A DNA stretch of 64,000 bases from an uncultured Lachnospiraceae bacterium (GCA_900550475.1 URSA01000003.1:124001-188000); one strand, 5' to 3'; shown: positions 26,530 through 36,240, numbered from the stretch's first letter. Notes: a model not told the origin generated them from the letters alone. Numbers and translations: made by a program.

Positions 26530-28692
26530 ATGGATGGACAAAGAAACGATAGAAACGAAAAAAACCTACATAAAGAAAAAGCAAAAGCAAAAGTTACCAT
26601 CAGTGTGCAAAAAAAGCTGGTGGTACTTTTCTGTCTGCTGCTTCTGGTGTTCATCGGACTGGGCGTAAGGCTCATGTGGATCAACAGCAAGAAGGGAGAG
26701 CAGTACAGCAGGCAGGTTTTATCCCAGCAGAAGTATGACAGTATCACACTGCCATACAGGCGCGGCGATATTCTGGACTGCAACGGAACCACGCTGGCAG
26801 TCAGCGAGAAGATATACAATCTTGTCATTGACACCAAGGTCATGTCGGACAAGGAGGGCATCTATGTGGAACCGACGCTGTCCGCTCTTGCAAGCTGTTT
26901 TCCGCAGCTGGACATGCAGGCGGTGAGAACCTATGTGAACGAGCATGCCACCAGCAGCTATTACGTGCCGCTGAAAAAACTGACCTACAGTGAGATCAGT
27001 GCGTTTGTGGAAATGCAGAACGATACCAAGAAGGATGCGGAGGGCAATCCGGGTCCCGGCAATTATATCAAGGGAATCTGGTTTGAGGAGGAGTACAGGC
27101 GCGCCTACCCGAACGGCGGTCTTGCCTGTGATGTGATTGGCTTTACCACCTCGGACGGACAGGGCATGTACGGTCTGGAGGAGTATTACAATGACGTATT
27201 GAGCGGAACCAACGGCAGGGAGTACGGCTATCTCAATTCCGATGAGAGTCTGGAGAGAACCACGAAGCCCGCTGTGGACGGCTATACGCTTGTCAGCACC
27301 ATCGACGCCAATATCCAGAGTATCGTGGAGGAGAAGTTAAACGATTACAACGAAGAGTACAAGAACAACTACACGGAGGGGAACGGCGCCAACAATGTGG
27401 GCTGCATCATTATGGATGTGAACACCGGCAATATTCTTGCCATGGCGAGCTATCCGAATTTTGATTTAAACTCTCCGTATGATCTGAGCAGATATTACAC
27501 GGAAGAACAGATTGCGGCAATGAAGGAGGACGATACCTACTACGAGACGCTGAATGCGTTGTGGAGGAATTTCTGTATTTCCGATACTTATGAGCCGGGA
27601 TCCACCTATAAGCCGTTTACGGTGGCAATGGGACTGGAGACGGGAAAGCTCACCGGAAATGAGACCTATGAATGCAACGGCGGCCTTGTGGTGGTGGAAG
27701 GAGAAAAGCCGATCCGGTGTCACAACCGGTACGGCGACGGTACGGTCTCCGTGGAGCGCGCCATCGCCACATCCTGCAATGTGGCATTGATGAAGATGTC
27801 CTTCGCAATCGGAAAAGATATTTTTGCCGTTTACCAGCAGAACTTCAACTTCGGGTTAAAGACCAACATTGATCTGGCGGGAGAAGCGCGCACGGCGGGT
27901 CTGGTACATACGGCGGACAATATGGGAATCACGGAGCTTGCAACAGGTTCCTTCGGGCAGGGCTTCAATGTGTCCATGATCCAGATGATCACGGCGTTCA
28001 GTTCCTTAATTAATGGCGGTTATTATTACGAGCCCCATATGGTGAAGCAGATCAGAACCACAAGTGGAGCAGTGGTGGAGAATATTGAGCCGCGTGTGTT
28101 GAAACAGACCATTTCAGAGTCCACCTCCGCGCTTCTTAGGGAGTACTGCAATGCCACCTGTGATCCCGATTACACGGGCGCCACGGGAAAGAAGGCGCGT
28201 CCGGCAGGATATGCCATCGGCGGAAAGACGGGAACGGCGCAGACCATCCCCAGAGGAAACGGAGAGTATGTGGTGTCCTTTATGGGCTATGCCCCGGCGG
28301 ACAATCCGCAGATTGCAATCTATGTGGTGATCGACAGACCCAATCTGGAGAATCAGAGCCTTGGAACCAAATGCGCAGCAAACATTGTACGAGAGGTGCT
28401 GACGGAGGTTCTGCCCTACATGGGCATCTTTATGACGGAGGAGCTGTCTGAGGCGGAGCGTCAGGAGCTTGAGGCGAAAAAACTGGCAGATACGATCAAG
28501 TATGCACCTGTCAGCAGCGGGGATGCGCAGGATGATCAGCCGTATGTGCCGGAGGACGGAACCATTCCGACCTGGATGACCTATGAAAAGGATCCTGCCA
28601 CGGGCTGCTATATTGAACCGAGCACGGGAGCATTGATTGACCCGGATACCGGAAATTATGTGAGCGGTGAGTATGGGGCAATCCCGGAATAG
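26530..28692 (+). CDS. class B penicillin-binding protein (FtsI/SpoVD type), first copy
   Basis: A 720-residue transpeptidase that cross-links peptidoglycan outside the membrane. One membrane helix lies near residues 28-50. A dimerisation domain has RRGDILDCNG. The transpeptidase domain has the catalytic SXXK motif GSTYKPF (Ser about 358), the SXN motif SCN and the KTG motif GGKTGTAQ. There is no PASTA domain; the C-terminus ends in a low-complexity segment with GCYIEPSTGALIDPDTG. It is one of two tandem class B PBPs here; one probably serves division and the other sporulation or elongation, but which is which cannot be told. GTG at 26524 is an alternative start. Confidence 0.9.
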   Translation: MDGQRNDRNEKNLHKEKAKAKVTISVQKKLVVLFCLLLLVFIGLGVRLMWINSKKGEQYSRQVLSQQKYDSITLPYRRGDILDCNGTTLAVSEKIYNLVIDTKVMSDKEGIYVEPTLSALASCFPQLDMQAVRTYVNEHATSSYYVPLKKLTYSEISAFVEMQNDTKKDAEGNPGPGNYIKGIWFEEEYRRAYPNGGLACDVIGFTTSDGQGMYGLEEYYNDVLSGTNGREYGYLNSDESLERTTKPAVDGYTLVSTIDANIQSIVEEKLNDYNEEYKNNYTEGNGANNVGCIIMDVNTGNILAMASYPNFDLNSPYDLSRYYTEEQIAAMKEDDTYYETLNALWRNFCISDTYEPGSTYKPFTVAMGLETGKLTGNETYECNGGLVVVEGEKPIRCHNRYGDGTVSVERAIATSCNVALMKMSFAIGKDIFAVYQQNFNFGLKTNIDLAGEARTAGLVHTADNMGITELATGSFGQGFNVSMIQMITAFSSLINGGYYYEPHMVKQIRTTSGAVVENIEPRVLKQTISESTSALLREYCNATCDPDYTGATGKKARPAGYAIGGKTGTAQTIPRGNGEYVVSFMGYAPADNPQIAIYVVIDRPNLENQSLGTKCAANIVREVLTEVLPYMGIFMTEELSEAERQELEAKKLADTIKYAPVSSGDAQDDQPYVPEDGTIPTWMTYEKDPATGCYIEPSTGALIDPDTGNYVSGEYGAIPE

Positions 28693-28711
28693 CTGACAAA
28701 AGATAAATCAT

Positions 28712-28764
28712 AACCTCATAAAAAAGGGAATAGAGTATATCAATACCTTTTTTATGAGGTTTTT
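28712..28764 (+). promoter_or_regulatory. 16-bp perfect hairpin overlapping the ribosome site of the second PBP gene
   Basis: AACCTCATAAAAAAGG (28712-28727) pairs exactly with its complement at 28746-28761, around an 18-base loop. TTTT and the ATG at 28765 follow directly. The 3' arm contains GAGG (28756-28759), the only ribosome site for the second PBP gene. It may act as a terminator, a translation switch or both. Confidence 0.75.
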
Positions 28765-30546
28765 ATGTCTGAACAGGGAAACAGGGCCTATCACAGACAG
28801 AAGATCACGGTGGTGTTTTTCCTGTGCGCGGCGGTGCTTCTGCTCTTGTTTTTCCGACTGGTATACCTGATGGTGGCGAGAGCGGATTACTATTCGGCGA
28901 AGGCGACCGAGCTTCATGAGAGAGAACGCAGCATCAAGGCGGCGAGGGGCAGGATTGTGGATCGGAACGGAACCGTGATTGCGGATAACAAGACCGTCTG
29001 TACCATATCGGTCATACATAATCAGATTGAGGACAAGGAAGAGGTGATCGCAGCTCTCTGCCGCGAGCTTTCTCTCTCGGAGGAGTATGTCAGAAAGCGG
29101 GTGGAGAAGTATTCCTCCATCGAGCGCATTAAGAGCAATGTGGATAAAGAGGTGGGGGACAGGATCCGGGAGCTTGATTTGTCCGGCGTAAAGGTGGATG
29201 AGGATTACAAGCGGTATTACCCCTACGGAACGCTTGCCTCCAAGGTACTTGGGTTTACGGGAAGCGACAATCAGGGGATCATCGGTCTGGAGGTGGTCTA
29301 CGAGGAATACCTCGAGGGGCAGAAGGGAACCATTCTCACAGTGACGGACGCCAAGGGAATCGAGGTAGAGGCGGCGGGTGAGAGCCGCATCGAGCCAGTG
29401 AGCGGCGGAGATCTGCACATCAGCATGGACATGAACATCCAGAGCTATGCCACCCAGCTTGCCATGCAGGCGATGGAGACCAAGGAGGCCGACAGTGTCT
29501 CCATTATTGTGATGAATCCCCAGAACGGCGAACTGCTGGCAATGGTAAATGTGCCGGAGTTTGACCTGAACAAGCCCTATGAACTGTCGGAGGAGATGTT
29601 ACTCTCCGTCACGGGAGGGGACGCTTCGGCTGGGGATGCGCTCACGCAGGAGGAAAAGCAAACCCTTTTGAATGCCATGTGGAGAAACGGATGCATCAAT
29701 GATACCTATGAACCGGGCTCCACTTTCAAAATCATTACGGCGGCAGCCGGACTTGAGAGCGGCGTGGTCACACCGCAGAGCACCTTTTCCTGCCCCGGAT
29801 TTATCGTGGTGGAGGACAGAAAGATCCGCTGCCATAAGGTGTCGGGGCACGGCGCGGAGGATTTTGTGCACGCGACCATGAACTCCTGCAACCCGGTGTT
29901 TATTACGGTGGGGCTGCGGCTTGGAGCAGAGCGGTATTACAGTTATTTCAAGCAGTTTGGGCTGCTGAAAAAGACAGGCGTGGATCTGCCGGGCGAGGCG
30001 GGAACCATCATGCACAAGGAGGATGCCATCGGCGAGGTGGAGCTTGCGACCATCTCCTTCGGGCAATCCTTTCAGATTACCCCCATACAGCTTCTGACTA
30101 CGGCGGCGTCCATTGTAAACGGGGGAACGCGGGTGACGCCCCATTTCGGCGTCAGCGTCACGGATGCGCAGGGAAATGTGACAAAGCAGCTGGAATACCC
30201 CATGACAGAGGGGATCGTGTCGGAGGAGACCTCGGCAACCATGAGGGAAATTCTGGAAAAGGTGGTGTCGGAGGGCGGCGGGAAAAATGCCTATATCGAG
30301 GGCGTCCGCATCGGCGGAAAGACGGCAACCAGCCAGACGCTGCCCAGAGGAACGGGAAAGTACATTGCTTCCTTTGTGGGCTTTGCACCGGCGGATGATC
30401 CGCAGGTGATCGCCATTGCCATCATCAATCATCCGCAAGGCGTGTACTACGGCGGTCAGATCGCAGCACCGGTAATCAGACAGCTTTTTGAAAACATTCT
30501 TCCCTATTTGGGAATTATGGATTATAATGAGTATGGCATTTCGTAA
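28765..30546 (+). CDS. class B penicillin-binding protein (SpoVD/FtsI type), second copy
   Basis: A 593-residue transpeptidase with one membrane helix near residues 16-38, then RGRIVDRNGTV in the dimerisation domain. Catalytic motifs are GSTFKII (SXXK), NSCNPVF (SXN) and GGKTATSQ, where Ala replaces the Gly of the usual KTG. The substitution may be tolerated, since Ala is small. There is no PASTA domain. Its ribosome site lies in the 3' arm of a perfect hairpin that starts 20 bases after the first PBP gene. The gene ends 50 bases before mraY, with no terminator between. Confidence 0.9.
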   Translation: MSEQGNRAYHRQKITVVFFLCAAVLLLLFFRLVYLMVARADYYSAKATELHERERSIKAARGRIVDRNGTVIADNKTVCTISVIHNQIEDKEEVIAALCRELSLSEEYVRKRVEKYSSIERIKSNVDKEVGDRIRELDLSGVKVDEDYKRYYPYGTLASKVLGFTGSDNQGIIGLEVVYEEYLEGQKGTILTVTDAKGIEVEAAGESRIEPVSGGDLHISMDMNIQSYATQLAMQAMETKEADSVSIIVMNPQNGELLAMVNVPEFDLNKPYELSEEMLLSVTGGDASAGDALTQEEKQTLLNAMWRNGCINDTYEPGSTFKIITAAAGLESGVVTPQSTFSCPGFIVVEDRKIRCHKVSGHGAEDFVHATMNSCNPVFITVGLRLGAERYYSYFKQFGLLKKTGVDLPGEAGTIMHKEDAIGEVELATISFGQSFQITPIQLLTTAASIVNGGTRVTPHFGVSVTDAQGNVTKQLEYPMTEGIVSEETSATMREILEKVVSEGGGKNAYIEGVRIGGKTATSQTLPRGTGKYIASFVGFAPADDPQVIAIAIINHPQGVYYGGQIAAPVIRQLFENILPYLGIMDYNEYGIS

Positions 30547-30595
30547 ATCCGTGGAAAAAGTGCGGGGGGAAGACGAGTGCCGGGACAGGAGTTTT

Positions 30596-31549
30596 ATGAG
30601 CGATACATACGTCATGCCGGTGATCCTGGCTTTCGGGATCAGCGTTCTGATGGGACCGATCATGATCCCCTTCCTAAAGAGATTGAAAGTGGGGCAGACC
30701 GTGAGGGAGGATGGCCCGCAGACACACTTAAAGAAAAACGGAACGCCCACCATGGGCGGTATTCTGATTCTGATCGCTATTGTGGCGACAACCCTCATTT
30801 ACGCAGGGGATTATCCTCAGGTGATCCCCATTCTTTTTTTGACGCTGGGATTTGGACTGGTGGGCTTTCTGGATGATTATCTGAAGGTGGTGCTGCACCG
30901 CTCCATGGGGCTTTCCCCGGCGCAGAAGATGGCGTTCCAGCTTGGGGTGACGGGCATTTATGCCGCGTATATGAAGATGCAGGGAGGCATGGCGCTTGCC
31001 ATGAAGATCCCTTTTTCCGACAAGCTGCTTGATTTCGGATGTCTGGATGTGCCGGTTCTGTTCTTTATCGTGATCGCCACGGTGAACGGCACGAATTTCA
31101 CGGACGGACTGGACGGACTGGCGGCGAGCGTGACGGTGATTGCAGCCACCTTTTTCTCCGTGGTCGCCATGGGGACGGGGAGCGGCATTGTGCCCGTCAC
31201 CTGTGCGGTGGTGGGAGCGCTTCTCGGCTTCCTTTTGTTCAACGTTTATCCTGCCAGCGTGTTCATGGGGGACACCGGTTCCCTTGCACTCGGCGGCTTT
31301 GTGGCGGCAAGCGCCTACGCGCTGAAGCTTCCGCTTTTTATACCCATTGTGGGGTGCATCTATCTGGTTGAGGTTCTGTCGGTTATCCTGCAGGTCGGAT
31401 GGTTTAAATTATCCGGCGGCAGACGGATCCTGCGCATGGCGCCCCTGCACCATCATTTTGAGCTTTCCGGCTGGTCGGAGGCGAAGGTGGTGGCGGTTTT
31501 TTCAATTCTGACAGCGGTGTTCTGCCTGATTGCCTACAAGGCATTATAG
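30596..31549 (+). CDS. mraY: phospho-N-acetylmuramoyl-pentapeptide-transferase MraY
   Basis: A 317-residue polytopic membrane enzyme (about ten helices) that makes lipid I from UDP-MurNAc-pentapeptide and undecaprenyl phosphate. Motifs include GTPTMGGILI, FLDDYLKV, NGTNFTDGLDGLA (catalytic aspartates), VFMGDTGSLALGG and MAPLHHHFELSGW. ACAGGAG precedes the ATG at 30596; the frame is open further upstream into the PBP gene but that start would add a non-homologous 36 residues. Confidence 0.96.
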   Translation: MSDTYVMPVILAFGISVLMGPIMIPFLKRLKVGQTVREDGPQTHLKKNGTPTMGGILILIAIVATTLIYAGDYPQVIPILFLTLGFGLVGFLDDYLKVVLHRSMGLSPAQKMAFQLGVTGIYAAYMKMQGGMALAMKIPFSDKLLDFGCLDVPVLFFIVIATVNGTNFTDGLDGLAASVTVIAATFFSVVAMGTGSGIVPVTCAVVGALLGFLLFNVYPASVFMGDTGSLALGGFVAASAYALKLPLFIPIVGCIYLVEVLSVILQVGWFKLSGGRRILRMAPLHHHFELSGWSEAKVVAVFSILTAVFCLIAYKAL

Positions 31550-31582
31550 GTGGAAGGGCTGTCCATATTCAGGAGGCAAGAT

Positions 31583-32950
31583 ATGGAATTACAGGGAAAG
31601 AAAGTCCTGGTGGTCGGTTCCGGGAAGAGCGGTACCGCGGCAGTGAAGCTGCTTACGGAGATGGGCGCCCGGCCGGTGTTATACGACAGCAATGAGAAGC
31701 TGACAAAGGAGGAACTGACCGCACGGCTGCCGGAGCAGACGGATGTGCCCTGCTATGCGGGAACCCTTCCCGATGAGGAAGCGGCGGCGATCCGGCTTGT
31801 GGTATTAAGCCCCGGTGTGCCGGTGGACATCCCGTTTGTGGAGGCATTCCGGACAAGGGGGATTCCCGTGATCGGGGAGATCGAGCTTGGATATCTGTCA
31901 GAGAAAGGGCGTGTGGTTGCCATCACGGGAACCAACGGAAAAACCACGACCACGACTCTGGTGGGCGAGATCATGAAGGCATTCTGCAACAAGGTATTTG
32001 TGGTGGGCAACATCGGAAATCCGTATACGCTGGAAGCGGCAAAGACAACGCCGGATTCCGTGACGGTAGCGGAGATCAGCAGCTTTCAGCTTGAGACGGC
32101 GGACACCTTCCGCCCCACAGTATCGGCGATCTTAAACATCACGCCGGATCATCTGAACCGCCACCACAATATGGAGACCTATGTTGCGGTGAAGGAGTCC
32201 ATTGCAAAGAATCAGACCAAAGAGGATACCTGTGTGCTGAATTATGAGGATGAGCGCCTGCGCAGCTTCGCGGAGGTCTGCCCCGCAAGGGTGGTGTTCT
32301 TCTCCTCGGGACATGTGATGAAGGATGGCTTTTATCTGGACGGGGACGATATCTGCCGCGGACAGAACGGGGAGAGCTGCCGCATTCTGAATATCCGCAC
32401 CGACATGAATCTGGTCGGCACATGTAACGTGGAAAATGTGATGGCGGCGCTTGCCATTGCGGAGAGCATGAAGGTGCCCCTGGACATCACGCTTGAGGTG
32501 ATCCGGCAGTTCAAGGCTGTGGAGCACAGAATCGAGTATGTGGCGGAGAAGAACGGTGTGGTTTACTACAACGATTCCAAGGGAACCAACCCGGACGCCG
32601 CCATTCAGGGAATCAGGGCGATGACCCGCCCCACAATCCTGATCGGAGGCGGCTATGATAAACAGAGTGAATACGACGAGTGGATCGAGGCATTCGGCGG
32701 CAAGGTGAAATGCCTCGTACTGTTGGGACAGACGAAGGATAAGATCGCGGAATGTGCGAGAAAGCACGGATTTACCGAGATCAGGATGGCAGATACCTTT
32801 GAGGAGGCGTTTTCGATCTGCGTGGAGACAGCGCAGAGCGGAGATGCGGTCTTATTGTCCCCTGCGTGTGCAAGCTGGGGAATGTTTGCAAATTACGAGG
32901 AGCGGGGTAGAATATTCAAGGAATATGTGCATGCGCTGAAGGAGAATTGA
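31583..32950 (+). CDS. murD: UDP-N-acetylmuramoylalanine--D-glutamate ligase MurD
   Basis: A 455-residue cytoplasmic Mur ligase adding D-Glu. The N-terminal Rossmann motif VLVVGSGKSG, the ATP loop GTNGKTTTT, SSFQLET and NITPDHLNRH are visible. The ATG at 31583 has AGGAGG at 31571-31576; an in-frame GTG directly after mraY lacks a site. It ends 1 base before the TTG start of ftsW. Confidence 0.95.
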   Translation: MELQGKKVLVVGSGKSGTAAVKLLTEMGARPVLYDSNEKLTKEELTARLPEQTDVPCYAGTLPDEEAAAIRLVVLSPGVPVDIPFVEAFRTRGIPVIGEIELGYLSEKGRVVAITGTNGKTTTTTLVGEIMKAFCNKVFVVGNIGNPYTLEAAKTTPDSVTVAEISSFQLETADTFRPTVSAILNITPDHLNRHHNMETYVAVKESIAKNQTKEDTCVLNYEDERLRSFAEVCPARVVFFSSGHVMKDGFYLDGDDICRGQNGESCRILNIRTDMNLVGTCNVENVMAALAIAESMKVPLDITLEVIRQFKAVEHRIEYVAEKNGVVYYNDSKGTNPDAAIQGIRAMTRPTILIGGGYDKQSEYDEWIEAFGGKVKCLVLLGQTKDKIAECARKHGFTEIRMADTFEEAFSICVETAQSGDAVLLSPACASWGMFANYEERGRIFKEYVHALKEN

Positions 32951-32951
32951 T

Positions 32952-34109
32952 TTGTTAAAAAGAAAGAAGAAACAGGGGCAATCCGAATATTTCTTTGATT
33001 ACAGCCTGCTGTTCATCGTGTTGTTTTTGCTTGGATTCGGTCTGGTGATGCTGTACTCCACAAGCTCTTACAATGCGGTGCAGAAGTATGGCAGTTCCAC
33101 CTACTTTCTGAGCAAGCAGCTCAAGGCGACCATTCTGGGGCTGGCGGCGATGATCGTGGTGGCAAACATACCCTACCATTTTTGGGAGAAATTCTATGGT
33201 CTGGGCTATGTGGCATCCGTTGTGCTGATCGCGCTGATCATTCCCTTCGGACATGAATCCGGCGGTGCAAAGAGATGGTTCCGTATCGGCGGTCTGTCCG
33301 TACAGCCCTCCGAGATCGCAAAGCTGTGCATGATCCTGTTTTTGGCGGTGGTGATCTGCAAGATGGGGAAGGGGATACGGACATGGAAGGGATTTATCGC
33401 CGTGATGCTGATGCCCATGCCCATCGTCCTGATGGTATGGAAGATCACTTCAAACTTAAGCTCGGCGATCATCATTATGGGAATCGCCGTGCTGATGGTG
33501 TTTGTAGCAAGCCCCGATTATAAGAAGTTTGTGGTGCTTGCGCTCGGTGTTGTGGCACTGGCGGCGCTGGCGGTGTTTGTGATCGTGAAGGCGGCGGAGA
33601 ACTCGGACGGTGTGGGCGGCTTCCGTGGGGAGCGTGTGCTCGCATGGCTCAATCCGGAGGCATATGTCAGTGACACGGGGTATCAGACGCTGCAGGCGCT
33701 CTATGCAATCGGCTCCGGCGGAATCTGGGGAAAAGGGCTTGGCCAGAGCATGCAGAAGATGGGCTTTATTCCCGAGGCGCAGAACGACATGATTTTCTCC
33801 ATTATCTGCGAGGAACTGGGACTGTTCGGAGCGGTTGCGATCATGCTTTTGTTTGTAATGCTGATCTGGCGTCTGATGGTGATTGCCAACAATGCGCCGG
33901 ATCTGTTTGGCGCGCTCCTTGTGGTGGGCGTTATGGGGCACATGGCAATTCAGGTAATCCTGAATGTGGCGGTTGTGACCGCGACCATCCCAAACACGGG
34001 TATTTCCCTGCCGTTTATCAGCTACGGCGGTACGGCCGTGCTGTTCCAGCTCATTGAGATCGGCCTGGTGCTGAACGTGGCAAGGCGCATTCAGCTCAAG
34101 GAGATGTAG
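32952..34109 (+). CDS. ftsW: SEDS-family peptidoglycan glycosyltransferase FtsW
   Basis: A 385-residue polytopic membrane protein of the FtsW/RodA/SpoVE family, which polymerises lipid II with a partner class B PBP. The start is TTG at 32952 with AAGGAGAA upstream. Family motifs are LMLYSTSSY-type residues in helix 1 (VMLYSTSS), GGAKRWFRIGGLSVQPSE, AQNDMIFSIICEELG and ISYGGTAVLF. Its place between murD and murA favours FtsW over RodA; SpoVE cannot be excluded in a spore former. Confidence 0.9.
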   Translation: MLKRKKKQGQSEYFFDYSLLFIVLFLLGFGLVMLYSTSSYNAVQKYGSSTYFLSKQLKATILGLAAMIVVANIPYHFWEKFYGLGYVASVVLIALIIPFGHESGGAKRWFRIGGLSVQPSEIAKLCMILFLAVVICKMGKGIRTWKGFIAVMLMPMPIVLMVWKITSNLSSAIIIMGIAVLMVFVASPDYKKFVVLALGVVALAALAVFVIVKAAENSDGVGGFRGERVLAWLNPEAYVSDTGYQTLQALYAIGSGGIWGKGLGQSMQKMGFIPEAQNDMIFSIICEELGLFGAVAIMLLFVMLIWRLMVIANNAPDLFGALLVVGVMGHMAIQVILNVAVVTATIPNTGISLPFISYGGTAVLFQLIEIGLVLNVARRIQLKEM

Positions 34110-34172
34110 AGGAACCAAATTTCCCATCCGGAATATGATAAGATATATCAGGTTCCGAGGCGGGAGAGCAAG

Positions 34173-35438
34173 TTGGAAACAATCTATATCCATGGTGGAA
34201 TAGCCCTGCAGGGGCAGGTTGGGATACAGGGATCCAAGAATGCGGTGCTGCCGGTGATGGCGGCAACAATTTTGACAAGAGGAACCAGTGTGATCGGCAA
34301 CTGTCCGAGACTTACGGATGTGTATCACATGCAGACCCTGCTGGAGAGCATGGGCTGTACCGTGGTGCGGGATCAGGATAAAATAAAGATTACATCGGGG
34401 CATGTGGATCTTTTTCATGCACTTCGGGGAATGCCGGAGCATGCGGTGAGAGGGATGCGCTCCTCCATCATTCTTTTGGGTGCGCTGCTTGGCACCGTGG
34501 GAGAGGTGCGGATGGAATATCCGGGAGGCTGCGTCATCGGAGACCGGCCCATAGACATTCACATCGAAGCACTGAAAAAGATGAACGTGACCTTTGAGGA
34601 GTCCGGTACGGGGCTTTCCGCCCGCACAACAGGGCTGCAAGGAGCGGATATCCTGCTCCCGGTGCCGAGTGTGGGAGCCACGGAAAATCTGCTGTTAGCG
34701 GGGGTGCGGGCAAACGGAACAACCGTGATCAGAGGTGCGGCGAGAGAACCGGAAATCAAGGTGCTGGCTGACTATCTGATTGCCTGCGGCGCGGACATTA
34801 CCGGGGTGGGGACTTCCACCATCGTGGTGCAGGGGACGGAGGCTCTTTATGGGTGCGACTTCAGGATCCCGGGAGACCGGATCGTGGCTGGAACCTATCT
34901 GGCGGCATGCATGGCGGCAGGGGGAGAAATCCTGTTAAAGGGTGCGCCCACGGAACAGATGCAGGCGGTTATGGAGTATGCCTGTAAAATGGGGGCGCAG
35001 TGCCAGAAAGCGGGGGACGGAATGTATGTGCAGGTGCATGAGAGACTGTCCGCGCCGGAACGGCTGGTAACGGGGCCTTACCCGGATTTCCCGACGGATC
35101 TGCAATCACCTTTTTTGTCCGCGCTTGCACTGGCGGATGGTGCGTGCGAGATCGAGGAGACGATCTTTGAGAACCGTTTTCACACGGTGCCTTATTTGCA
35201 GCGCATGGGTGCAGACATCACGCAGACGGACAGCCGGCATGTGACGGTGCGGGGCGTGGAGCTTTTATACGGCTTTACGGTCACGGCGAAGGAGCTGCGC
35301 GGCGGCGCGGCACTGGTTGTGGCAGGCGTGGCGGCAAAGGGAGAGACAGTGGTTGACGGCGGCCGCTTTATCGAGCGGGGCTATGAAAATATATGCAGGG
35401 ATTTGAGAGAGTTAGGAGTGCGGATTTACGGTGTATAG
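34173..35438 (+). CDS. murA: UDP-N-acetylglucosamine 1-carboxyvinyltransferase MurA
   Basis: A 421-residue enzyme for the first committed wall-synthesis step (transfer of enolpyruvate from PEP). The start is TTG at 34173 after GGGAGAG. It has QGSKNAVLPVMAATI-type residues (IQGSKNAVLPVMAA) and the active loop YPGGCVIGDRPID, whose Cys is the fosfomycin-sensitive nucleophile. murA rather than murG or murC sits here, next to ftsQ, whose GTG start overlaps the murA stop. Confidence 0.94.
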   Translation: METIYIHGGIALQGQVGIQGSKNAVLPVMAATILTRGTSVIGNCPRLTDVYHMQTLLESMGCTVVRDQDKIKITSGHVDLFHALRGMPEHAVRGMRSSIILLGALLGTVGEVRMEYPGGCVIGDRPIDIHIEALKKMNVTFEESGTGLSARTTGLQGADILLPVPSVGATENLLLAGVRANGTTVIRGAAREPEIKVLADYLIACGADITGVGTSTIVVQGTEALYGCDFRIPGDRIVAGTYLAACMAAGGEILLKGAPTEQMQAVMEYACKMGAQCQKAGDGMYVQVHERLSAPERLVTGPYPDFPTDLQSPFLSALALADGACEIEETIFENRFHTVPYLQRMGADITQTDSRHVTVRGVELLYGFTVTAKELRGGAALVVAGVAAKGETVVDGGRFIERGYENICRDLRELGVRIYGV

Positions 35439-36165
35439 AACCAGAGGCAGGAGAAGAAAAGGCATAAAAATACTGGTATTTCTGGCTGTTGTTGCGGCTG
35501 CGCTGGGCGGAGTCTGCTATGTCTTGCAGACACATACAGTCAGGACGGTCTATGTGGAGGGAAATCTGCATTATACCAAGGAGGAAATACAGGACATGGT
35601 GATGAAGGGACCGCTTGGAAACAATTCCCTCTACCTGTCCTTTGCATACAAGGACAAGCAGATCACGGACATTCCGTTCATCGCGTCCCTGTCCGTGCAG
35701 GTGCTTTCGCCCGACACGGTAAAGATCCAGGTGTTTGAAAAGTCGCTTGCCGGCTATGTGGAGTACCTGAACCACTACATGTATTTTGACAAGGAGGGAA
35801 TCGTAGTGGAGAGCTCCGCAATCAGGACGGAGGGCGTACCGCAGATCACAGGCCTTACTTTCGACTATGTGGTGCTGAACCAGCCGCTGCCGGTGGAGGA
35901 CAGCAACATCTTCTACACCATTCTGAATGTGACAAAGATTCTCACCAAAAACAATCTGAATGCGGAGAGAATCTACTTTAACTCCCGCAAGGAGATGACG
36001 CTGTATTTCGATTCAATCAAAGTTTTTTTCGGATCGGACACGCTTCTGGAGGAAAAGATTGCGCTGCTGCCGACCCTGCTGCCCGAACTTGAGGGCAAGA
36101 GCGGCACTCTTGACATGCAGAATTATGACGGGGACGCGGGTTCCATTCCGTTCAAGCCGGATTGA
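35431..36165 (+). CDS. ftsQ: cell division protein FtsQ/DivIB
   Basis: A 244-residue bitopic protein: a short basic cytoplasmic tail (RGRRRKG), one helix near residues 12-32, a POTRA domain beginning VRTVYVEGNLHYTKEEI, and a beta domain containing VEYLNHYMYFDKEG. It belongs to the DivIB/FtsQ family that holds FtsL and DivIC in the divisome. The start is GTG overlapping the murA stop. The gene is followed directly by ftsZ, with no ftsA between. Confidence 0.88.
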   Translation: MYRTRGRRRKGIKILVFLAVVAAALGGVCYVLQTHTVRTVYVEGNLHYTKEEIQDMVMKGPLGNNSLYLSFAYKDKQITDIPFIASLSVQVLSPDTVKIQVFEKSLAGYVEYLNHYMYFDKEGIVVESSAIRTEGVPQITGLTFDYVVLNQPLPVEDSNIFYTILNVTKILTKNNLNAERIYFNSRKEMTLYFDSIKVFFGSDTLLEEKIALLPTLLPELEGKSGTLDMQNYDGDAGSIPFKPD

Positions 36166-36211
36166 TAGGATTTTTCCCTAAGAAAAACCTTTGGGAATTG
36201 AAAAAAATGTG

Positions 36212-36240
36212 TTGATTAATTGAATAAATAATTATATGAT
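36212..36240 (+). promoter_or_regulatory. sigma-A-type promoter of ftsZ
   Basis: TTGATT (36212-36217), a 17-base spacer and TATGAT (36235-36240) lie about 40 bases before the ftsZ TTG start. ftsZ can therefore be expressed apart from the upstream cluster. Confidence 0.7.

Noticed and set aside
33456..34640. 394-codon open frame on the - strand across ftsW and murA
   Set aside because: Crosses two clear + strand genes and their start region; no domain or ribosome site.
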